Of a stretch of 17,302 nucleotides of DNA, positions 1 to 6,285 are shown one piece after another (position 1 is the first letter of the stretch; the number at the start of each line of letters is the position of its first letter). Under the pieces are notes generated by a model. It did not search any database and had not been told where the DNA came from. It saw only the letters and a program-made list of their open reading frames with translations. Source of the stretch: UBA9848 sp003454065 (lineage in GTDB: Bacteria > Spirochaetota > Spirochaetia > Sphaerochaetales > Sphaerochaetaceae); the NCBI GenBank assembly GCA_946629155.1, contig CAMOXM010000022.1:1-17302 (forward strand), in the 5' to 3' direction. The position numbers were made by a program, and so were the translations under genes.

Positions 1-767
1 CCCAATCTGATTCCTGCAAAAATCCTTTACAATTTGCTCCGAATTTGCATTTTCACAAAGCGAAGCATGGACTTTTCAAATAACGATTCACGAACAGGAC
101 ATTGCCTCCGCTATTCCCATGCCCGACAAGGCTCTCCGTCAGATGCGACAGCCCCTCGTCAAGAAAGGTCTCCATCTGCTTCGCCGTTTTATCGCCTTGA
201 ACGTATCTTCGATATGCTCCGTTCGAAAAAGGATTGTATCCGTCGCTTGAAGCAGCCGCATCGTTTGCAAAGATATCGGCAGGATTGAAAAACCCCAATG
301 CCTTCCCTTCTTCCACCCAAACGCTTGTGCTATGTCCTTATATACCAAATGCGCATCTATGCAAGCATTCCTATTCGGTTCGCTGGTCGTGCTCAAAACA
401 TAGAACTTCCTACGACCGAATTGCTGTAGTCAACCGTCTCAATTTCACTCATGACCTCGGATGCAGAATCGAGTCTCGCTTTGGTGCTGAGCCTCTTCGA
501 ATACTCGTTTTCAGGAAACATCGATGACGGAAGCGATAAAAGGACGGTCTTAGATTTCCCATCTTCCGAAATATCAAGCGACAGCCTGCTCGTCACATCT
601 CGAATCTTTTTCAAATTGATTCTGGAAAGCATCTTATTCCCTATGGTCTTGACCCTCATCCTGTACTTGTTGGACAAACCGAATGACGCATCCCGCCTCG
701 AATCCTCCAACCAAACCTCCACGTCCGCATCGAAGTTCTCCAGCTCATCATTCGAACTTGAAGAGTC
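1..767 (-). pseudogene. Frameshifted remnant of an unrecognised protein gene, truncated at both ends
   Basis: Coding-like sequence on the minus strand is split over at least three frames. The first runs from 767 to 393 and includes LSLDISEDGKSKTVLLSLP. The second takes over near 405-410 (RKFYVLSTTSEPNRNACIDA) and runs to about 320. The third runs from 316 to 53 (GKALGFFNPADIFANDAAAS). A fourth frame may continue past 53 to the window edge (NSEQIVKDF). The segments follow each other with almost no gap, as expected for indels in one ancestral gene. There is no ATG at the 5' end: coding begins right after a boundary repeat (779-797) and an in-frame TGA at 770-768. I do not recognise the family. 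Plus-strand ORFs here are Ser-rich shadows. Confidence 0.5.
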
Positions 768-778
768 TCAATGAACCG

Positions 779-797
779 CAGGTTTTTAGAAGCGCCC
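779..797 (-). repeat. Boundary repeat copy 1 (perfect)
   Basis: Read on the minus strand this is GGGCGCTTCTAAAAACCTG, identical to copy 11. It lies between the broken 5' end of the left-edge pseudogene and the rnhB promoter, whose -35 box starts at the next base (798). It does not follow the stop of an intact gene, so it is an orphan copy. Confidence 0.75.
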
Positions 798-826
798 TTG
801 ATTATCGTCACTGATTCCAATAGTAT
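798..826 (+). promoter_or_regulatory. Putative sigma-70-type promoter for rnhB
   Basis: A TTGATT hexamer (798-803) is separated by exactly 17 nt from TAGTAT (821-826). Predicted +1 is near 833, giving a leader of about 70 nt to the rnhB ATG at 906. The -35 box abuts boundary repeat copy 1. Inferred from consensus only. Confidence 0.45.
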
Positions 827-905
827 AGATTGAAATGTCAAATCATACCATTTACGCCAATCGCGCGAATTGCGATATCCGTCCGTTTCTACAGCGAGAA
901 CGTCT

Positions 906-1541
906 ATGAAAAATGATAGAGAAAAAAAGATAATCATCGGAATCGACGAAGCAGGCCGAGGCACGCTCGCAGGACCAGTATATGCCGCCTGCTGCCTAAT
1001 AAGCGATGATTTCGACAAGTCAATCCTCGACGATAGCAAAAAGCTGAACCCGAAACAAAGAGAAGAAGCGCGCTTGAGAATTGTTTCGAACTGCGCCTAC
1101 GGCATCGGCTTCGCCACGCACAAGGAAATAGACGAAACGAATATCCTGAAAGCCACCTTCCTTGCGATGAAAAGGGCATTCGGACGATTCCTAAAGAACG
1201 CCGAAACGAAAAACGTTGATATTGGGCATGCCGAGATCATAGTCGATGGCCCTTTTCTGCCTCCGTTCCTTAATAAGTGGGATGGCGAAAGTCTTCTCAA
1301 AGAGTCGGAACCAGATTTTTCCGCTTTCGCAATCGTGAAGGCGGACAGCAAGATTCCTGCCGTAATGGCCGCTTCCATCCTCGCTAAAACCGCTCGTGAT
1401 GAGATAATGCTGCTTGCAGACAAAAAATGGCCCCAATACGGATACGCCCGTCACAAAGGCTATGGAACGCTCGCCCATCGCCATGCGATCAAGAATCTCG
1501 GCCAGTCCCCCATCGGCAGAAAAACATTTTCGGTTTCCTGA
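906..1541 (+). CDS. rnhB: Ribonuclease HII
   Basis: This 211-residue protein has the full RNase HII signature. The N-terminal GIDEAGRG carries the catalytic pair D14/E15, IIVDG carries D114, and VKADSKIPAVMAASILAK carries D147. The C-terminal YGYARHKGYGT and SPIGRKTF segments are typical of the family. The enzyme cleaves the RNA strand of RNA/DNA hybrids and starts removal of single ribonucleotides from DNA. GRGTLAGP has Thr where Pro is usual, a mild variant. The ATG at 906 is chosen because the domain starts about 10 residues later; an upstream TTG at 870 would add 12 residues that look non-coding. The gene stands alone, converging on the P-type ATPase gene, and its stop is followed 22 nt later by a boundary repeat. 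Confidence 0.95.
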   Translation: MKNDREKKIIIGIDEAGRGTLAGPVYAACCLISDDFDKSILDDSKKLNPKQREEARLRIVSNCAYGIGFATHKEIDETNILKATFLAMKRAFGRFLKNAETKNVDIGHAEIIVDGPFLPPFLNKWDGESLLKESEPDFSAFAIVKADSKIPAVMAASILAKTARDEIMLLADKKWPQYGYARHKGYGTLAHRHAIKNLGQSPIGRKTFSVS

Positions 1542-1563
1542 CAACACGCCTCTGGAGTGCAAG

Positions 1564-1582
1564 GGGTGCTTCCGAAAACCTG
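1564..1582 (+). repeat. Boundary repeat copy 2, between convergent rnhB and ATPase genes
   Basis: GGGTGCTTCCGAAAACCTG matches 16 of 19 consensus positions in the rnhB sense direction. The last codons of the opposing ATPase gene (GAAGCGCGC on the plus strand) can pair with its GTGCTTC part, forming a 7-bp stem with one G-U pair. The intergene may act as a two-way 3'-end hairpin; there is no U-tract. Confidence 0.6.
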
Positions 1583-1586
1583 CAGC

Positions 1587-4238
1587 CTACGAAGCGCGCA
1601 CTTTGCGAAAATGCCAAAACAATTTCTTGCGAAGCAGGTCAACAGGTATTATCAGCAAAGCCATTGCCATTGCTGCAGACAAGGACTTCAGGGTGAGCGT
1701 GGTCGTGGAAAACACTTTTCCGCCGAATTCGATAATCAGCGTCTGCATTACGAATATGAGCCCCATGACCAGAACGAACTTCTTGTTTCCGCTTATGTTC
1801 TCAAACAAATTGAAATACTCGCTGCGCGTATTGAAGCTGTTGAATATCACAGAGTATATGAAGAATGCGAACATCAGGGATCTTGCATACAAGTCCTCAT
1901 CGGCAAAACCTTCCGGCGTAAGAAAACCGACTATGCCGAAAACATTTTCCAGAATCAATATGCAGCCTAAGGTTATGAAGACCGCGCTCGTAGCTATCGC
2001 AGATCTTATGTATGGCGTGAGAATGTCGTCCGAGCGTTTGGCGGGCTTCTCCTTCATGTATCTGTCGAGCGCAGGCTCGCCGCCGAACGCCATAGCCGCC
2101 AAAGTATCCATTATGAGATTGATCCACAATATCTGAACTATGGAAAAAGGCTCCAGCCAGCCAAGAAGCGGAGCGACTATGTTCATAAGAAGAGTGCATA
2201 CGTTCACGGTAAGCTGGAAAATCAGGAATTTCCCCACCGACTTCGCCATCGTCCTGCTATTAAGAATGCAATCCTTTATGGATGTCAGACTATTGTTGAG
2301 CACCACCACATCGCCAGATTCCTGAGCCACAGCCGTTCCGTCGCCCATTGCAAAGCCTACATCTGCCTGCTTCAATGCCGGAGCGTCATTCACTCCGTCG
2401 CCAGTCATGCCGCAAACGCCGTCTTTTTCCTGAACAAGCGCAACCAGCCTCTTCTTGTCCAACGGCTTGGCGCGGCTTACGACGCGAAGGCGAGGAAGCT
2501 TACCCTTGAGCTCCTCGTCGGACATGCTTTCAAGACCGTCATGCGTCAGAACCAAATCCCCGTTTTCCTCGGAAAAAATACCCGCTTCCTTGGCGATTGC
2601 CGCTGCCGTCCGATCGGCATCGCCCGTCACCATTACCACCTGAATCCCCGAATCCTGAAGCATGCGGACGGTCTGAAAAGCATCTGCCCGAACATCGTCT
2701 CTAAGGCATAAAACCGCCATCAGTACGACCTCGACGCCCGATATTCTCGCTACGGAAAGAAGCTTCATCGCCCTTGCCGCCTGCGCCGCCATGGTCTTTT
2801 CAAGTGCCGCACGGCAATCCCGGCCGAACTCCCTCTTTTCATTTCCAATCAGATAATGCGTGACTTTATCCAATATGTTCTCGCTCGCGCCTTTCCAATA
2901 AATCGTGCCGTCCTTCATTTCGGCTGTCGCGCACTTCTTATCCGAATCATAATTATTAGCCGTCTTCACTCTATCATAATCCGATTGCCTGCCTTCGAAG
3001 CCAATCGACATCGCATAGGAAAGAAGCGCCCTATCCATGTTGTTGCTGCCTATAGCCTTTCCATCGGAAATCCTCGCAAGATTGTTCAGCGCTATAGCAT
3101 CCGAAAATCCATCGCTCTCTATGCGATCGACCACCTCGCCTTGACCGTTTATGAATTCCACGAGGGACAAATTGCCGTAAGTAATCGTTCCCGTCTTATC
3201 CGAAAACAGAATGTTCATATATGCAGAATCCGAAAAAGCATCCTTATGGCTGACGAGAATATGCTTTTCGTACATTGATTCCGTATTCATGGACTGTACC
3301 AGACTGTTCATCATCGGCAAGCCTTCAGGAACCGCCATGATTATTATGCTCGCCATCAGCATCATCGCTTCGGATACGACAAACAGGACGGAAAGTAAAT
3401 CCAACGGCATCGAACCTTTTACGAACAGCGTTAGAACGATATGCAAAGCCCCTGCTATTCCAGCCGCTACAATTCCCAATTTGCCGATTCCCACGGCAAC
3501 CCTCTCCAGCTTCAAGTCCGAAGTTTCCGTTCTCTTGCTTCCGTCATCCTGCGTGATAGACTTGTTTATCTTGCCCAATTCCGAGTCATCCCCGATTACC
3601 GTTGCGACCATATAAGCCTGCCCCGCCGTAACCACCGAACCCATGAAAACCTTATGCTGCGAAGCGTAATCGGTCGATTCGGATTCCTCGTCCGTCAATG
3701 CAGGAGACTTGTCCTCATCACGCGATTCGCCGTTCAAAGCCGCCTGCGAGACCTTTATGCAGCCATCGAACAGCAACCCGTCCGCAGGAATCTTGTCGCC
3801 AGCTTGAATCAGAATGACATCGCCTTTCACTATCTGGGATGTCTGAACCTCGACAATTCCACCGTCACGGACAACTTTGGAAAAGGTTCTGCTGTATTCG
3901 TCGTGCAAAGCCTGGCTTCTCGAAGTGTTCCTGTATTCCGAGAGCGTGCTGAATCCCGTGGATAACATTATGGCCGCAAGTATGCTGGCTATCTCTATGA
4001 AATCATTGCCGCCGCCGGTATTGGGCACGAAAGCGGATAAGATAGCCAAAGCCACTTTAAGCAGCAACGCTGCGCACAGCACTTTTATCCATATATCGCC
4101 GAATGTTTCGAAAAACATCTTCCACAATGTTTTTCTCTTTCTCTCGCAAAGCGCGTTCGTTCCGAACTTGACCCTGCTTTTCTCTACCTGCAATGATGTC
4201 AGGCCCTTTTTCAACTCATCTATGTTCAATTCAGACAT
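1587..4238 (-). CDS. P-type cation-transporting ATPase, calcium-type (P2 subfamily)
   Basis: This is an 883-residue inner-membrane ion pump. In order it shows an N-terminal cation-ATPase segment, membrane helices from about 48-100, an actuator loop with NGES (169-172), helices at about 250-302 with the M4 motif VPEGLP (303-308), and phosphorylation motif SDKTGT (Asp347). KGAS (449-452), MVTGD (536-540) and GDGVNDAP (613-620) follow, then M5-M10. M6 reads WINLIMDTLA with the ion-binding Asn707 and Asp711 of the calcium-pump class. Calcium export or uptake is inferred from the family. Two motifs are off-consensus: NGES for TGES, and DKTGTIT for DKTGTLT. Start at 4238 is preferred because a GGA lies 6 nt upstream; ATG 4244 is the alternative. 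The frame stays open to 4385, but a promoter inside that stretch (4287-4315) excludes it. Confidence 0.9.
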   Translation of the reverse strand: MSELNIDELKKGLTSLQVEKSRVKFGTNALCERKRKTLWKMFFETFGDIWIKVLCAALLLKVALAILSAFVPNTGGGNDFIEIASILAAIMLSTGFSTLSEYRNTSRSQALHDEYSRTFSKVVRDGGIVEVQTSQIVKGDVILIQAGDKIPADGLLFDGCIKVSQAALNGESRDEDKSPALTDEESESTDYASQHKVFMGSVVTAGQAYMVATVIGDDSELGKINKSITQDDGSKRTETSDLKLERVAVGIGKLGIVAAGIAGALHIVLTLFVKGSMPLDLLSVLFVVSEAMMLMASIIIMAVPEGLPMMNSLVQSMNTESMYEKHILVSHKDAFSDSAYMNILFSDKTGTITYGNLSLVEFINGQGEVVDRIESDGFSDAIALNNLARISDGKAIGSNNMDRALLSYAMSIGFEGRQSDYDRVKTANNYDSDKKCATAEMKDGTIYWKGASENILDKVTHYLIGNEKREFGRDCRAALEKTMAAQAARAMKLLSVARISGVEVVLMAVLCLRDDVRADAFQTVRMLQDSGIQVVMVTGDADRTAAAIAKEAGIFSEENGDLVLTHDGLESMSDEELKGKLPRLRVVSRAKPLDKKRLVALVQEKDGVCGMTGDGVNDAPALKQADVGFAMGDGTAVAQESGDVVVLNNSLTSIKDCILNSRTMAKSVGKFLIFQLTVNVCTLLMNIVAPLLGWLEPFSIVQILWINLIMDTLAAMAFGGEPALDRYMKEKPAKRSDDILTPYIRSAIATSAVFITLGCILILENVFGIVGFLTPEGFADEDLYARSLMFAFFIYSVIFNSFNTRSEYFNLFENISGNKKFVLVMGLIFVMQTLIIEFGGKVFSTTTLTLKSLSAAMAMALLIIPVDLLRKKLFWHFRKVRAS

Positions 4239-4279
4239 TTCCATTCCATCGCGCATCCGATTGCCAAGCGAAAACGCAT
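4226..4279 (-). other. Possible 17-codon upstream ORF overlapping the ATPase start
   Basis: An out-of-frame ATG lies exactly 7 nt after the TATAAT box, the spacing at which other genes here begin. It encodes MRFRLAIGCAMEWKCLN and ends with TGA a few codons inside the ATPase reading frame. A leader peptide or coupled translation is conceivable, but chance is also possible. No database relationship can be claimed. Confidence 0.2.
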
Positions 4280-4286
4280 TCGCTTC

Positions 4287-4315
4287 ATTATACCAACACA
4301 ACCGTTTGCACGCAA
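4287..4315 (-). promoter_or_regulatory. Sigma-70-type promoter of the P-type ATPase gene
   Basis: On the minus strand TTGCGT (4315-4310), a 17-nt spacer and a perfect TATAAT (4292-4287) precede the ATPase. Predicted +1 is near 4280, giving a leader of about 42 nt to the preferred start. It lies inside the upstream open extension of the frame and so limits where the CDS can begin. Confidence 0.65.
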
Positions 4316-4329
4316 AAGCATTTATTTCC

Positions 4330-4348
4330 GGACGCTCCCGAAAACCTC
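4330..4348 (+). repeat. Boundary repeat copy 3 (14 of 19), orphan
   Basis: GGACGCTCCCGAAAACCTC lies in the intergene between the divergent ATPase gene and the DUF4143 gene, so it does not follow any present stop codon. It sits just upstream of the ATPase promoter, as copy 1 does for rnhB. Confidence 0.5.
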
Positions 4349-4453
4349 GCAGCTCGAACCCGCCGAGTGCCTTTCCTGTCACCAAACCAAACCAATATGG
4401 CTTTCAATATTCCTGAAAAAACGGAACTTTTCGCTATTAGGAAGGGTATGAGT

Positions 4454-5797
4454 ATGACATTCGAAAGAAAAGCCTACGATAAGATGCTGAAGTGGAAGCG
4501 CGAAAGCGACGGTAAATCCGCGCTTCTCATAGAAGGCGCCAGAAGAGTCGGAAAAACAACTCTCGCCACGGAGTTTTCCAAGAACGAATACGAATCATCC
4601 ATTCTAATCGACTTCTCGAAAGCTTCGGCATCAGTCAAGAGAATCTTTGATGACATCTCCGATTTGGATATGTTCTTCATGCGGCTGAAAGACGCGTTCA
4701 AAACCAAACTCATCAAAAGAAAATCCGCCATCGTTTTCGATGAAGTGCAGCTTTTCCCACCGGCCAGACAGTCGATAAAGCATCTTGTCGCGGACGGCAG
4801 ATACGATTACATCGAAACGGGATCCTTCGTTTCAATCAGGAAAAACGTTAGAAATATCCTCATACCGTCCGAAGAGGACAAATTGAAAATCCGTCAGCTG
4901 GATTTCGAAGAGTTTCTGAACGCCACCGCACTTGCCGATTTCGACACCATTGCAGAGCTATACGAAACCGGCAAACCCGTCGGAACCGCAGTGCACAAGC
5001 ATCTCATGAAATGCCTTAATCTGTATCTAGCCATCGGCGGCATGCCGCAAGCGGTGAACGAATTTATCGAAAATGCGGATTTCGCCCGAATAGACAAGAT
5101 AAAAAGATCCATCGTCGAACTATATGAGGACGACTTCAGGAAAATCGATCCCAGCGGCCGAATCGGAAAGCTATACTCATCCGTACCTTCCCAGCTCGCC
5201 TTGAACAAGAGAAGGTTCATGCTTTCAAACGCCACAAGGAAAAAAATAACCAGAAAGGATACGGAGCTCCTTTACGACCTATTGGATTCCCAAACGGTTC
5301 TGATGTGCTGCAGAACGACCAATCCCGACTTCTTTTTAAGACAGACAGCCGATTTCGATTCATACAAGCTCTATATGGCAGATACAGGACTATTCGCATC
5401 GATCCTTTTCGGAAGCAAAAGCAAAGCATTCGATGATACCTACACACGTCTTGCAGAAGGCAAATTGCCTGCGAACCTCGGCTTCCTATACGAAAACCTT
5501 GCAGCATGCATGATCACAGCGAGCGGGAACGACCTATGCTATTGCTCTTGGCCGAAAGAGAACAGCACCCATTCATACGAAGTGGATTTCCTGATTCCCG
5601 ATGGAATCAAAACATCGCCCATGGAAATAAAATCAGGCCAAATCAAAAACCACTCGTCCATAGATGCCTGCGCCGCCAAATTCAAAAAGCAATGCGGTCG
5701 CAAGTATCTGTTCTCGAAATACGATGTCCGGAAAGACGGCGACCTACAAACGCTGCCCTTCTATTTCCTGCCGCTGGTACTAAGAGAACGGTTGTAG
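4454..5797 (+). CDS. DUF4143-family (AAA_14) ATPase, intact
   Basis: This 447-residue protein combines a P-loop ATPase domain and a C-terminal DUF4143 domain. Walker A is GARRVGKTT (28-36, Lys34). Walker B is AIVFDEVQ (Asp96/Glu97), and the sensor-like segment is YIETGSF. The family hallmark IGGMPQAV lies mid-protein, and the C-terminus carries the PD-(D/E)xK-like EVDFLI...MEIKSG. The cellular role of such ATPases is not established; they are often multicopy and sporadically distributed, with many broken copies. ATG 4454 is preferred because AAGG ends 8 nt upstream and MTFERKAYDK is a natural start; ATG 4448 in the same frame is possible. The frame open from 4193 is not coding upstream of this. 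The stop overlaps boundary repeat copy 4. Confidence 0.9.
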   Translation: MTFERKAYDKMLKWKRESDGKSALLIEGARRVGKTTLATEFSKNEYESSILIDFSKASASVKRIFDDISDLDMFFMRLKDAFKTKLIKRKSAIVFDEVQLFPPARQSIKHLVADGRYDYIETGSFVSIRKNVRNILIPSEEDKLKIRQLDFEEFLNATALADFDTIAELYETGKPVGTAVHKHLMKCLNLYLAIGGMPQAVNEFIENADFARIDKIKRSIVELYEDDFRKIDPSGRIGKLYSSVPSQLALNKRRFMLSNATRKKITRKDTELLYDLLDSQTVLMCCRTTNPDFFLRQTADFDSYKLYMADTGLFASILFGSKSKAFDDTYTRLAEGKLPANLGFLYENLAACMITASGNDLCYCSWPKENSTHSYEVDFLIPDGIKTSPMEIKSGQIKNHSSIDACAAKFKKQCGRKYLFSKYDVRKDGDLQTLPFYFLPLVLRERL

Positions 5798-5815
5798 GGC
5801 GCTTCTGAAAATCTC
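5797..5815 (+). repeat. Boundary repeat copy 4, overlapping a stop codon
   Basis: GGGCGCTTCTGAAAATCTC (16 of 19) starts on the last base of the TAG of the DUF4143 gene, in the sense direction. This is one of the clearest stop-coupled copies. Confidence 0.7.
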
Positions 5816-5821
5816 CGCTAT

Positions 5822-6240
5822 TCAAATCTTCTCCACCGGCACGGCGAATGTCCGGTCGCCGATTCGCATCGCATCATCGCATTTGCGCGCTTCGTGCCGC
5901 CACGGAGGCCAAGAACCTTTTGAATTTCAGCTCATCCTTGACATTCGTCATCTTGCGAACATCCCTTTCGATGTAAGTCCTGATGCAATCCCTGTAAAAC
6001 CATTCCAAATCACCTGATATTTCCCTAAGCGATAGCCCTGACATCTCGATAATGCTTATTCTTCCCGCTAACGATTGGGGAGTGTTGTTCATGAGCTCGA
6101 ATGAAGAAGAACCTATCAAGGCCACGAGACCCCCTGCCGTCTTGTTTGCCAAGACAGAACTTCAATGTCCTCTGCAGGACGGTTGTCTTACCGACTTGCC
6201 TTGCGCCGGTAACCAGAATCGCTTTGGATTGGGTGGTTCA
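5822..6240 (-). pseudogene. Decayed DUF4143/AAA_14 ATPase with internal deletions
   Basis: Read on the minus strand, a P-loop segment KAILVTGARQVGKTTVLQ is encoded around 6220-6165. The frame then shifts, and the next family block appears without the normal Walker B region: IGSSSFELMNNTPQSLAGR, a GLSLREI-like stretch, then YIERDVRKMTNVKDELKFKR. It breaks at ARSAQMR (stop near 5874). A family-like C-terminus, RIGDRTFAVPVEKI, follows in another frame and ends at 5822. The original two ends and the order are thus kept while most of the middle is lost. An intact relative would be roughly 400 residues. It lies between boundary repeat copies 4 and 5. Confidence 0.8.
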
Positions 6241-6266
6241 AACTCTGAAGTTCTTATAAGCACCTT

Positions 6267-6285
6267 GAGGTTTTTAGAAGCGCCT
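6267..6285 (-). repeat. Boundary repeat copy 5, overlapping a stop codon
   Basis: On the minus strand AGGCGCTTCTAAAAACCTC (17 of 19) begins with the last base of the TAA that ends the VIT/vWA gene. It is in the sense direction of that gene and precedes the ATPase remnant. Confidence 0.75.

Noticed and set aside
797..905. Minus-strand ORF reading VETDGYRNSRDWRKW overlapping the rnhB upstream region
   Set aside because: It overlaps the rnhB promoter and start antisense, has no recognisable family, and continues through the boundary repeat; kept only as a possible chance or relic frame.
4239..4385. N-terminal extension of the P-type ATPase
   Set aside because: It contains the TTGCGT-17-TATAAT promoter and a boundary repeat; pump homology starts at MSELNIDELKKGL.
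4193..4453. N-terminal extension of the plus-strand DUF4143 ATPase
   Set aside because: It would overlap the ATPase start and promoter on the other strand; composition is not protein-like and AAGG precedes ATG 4454.
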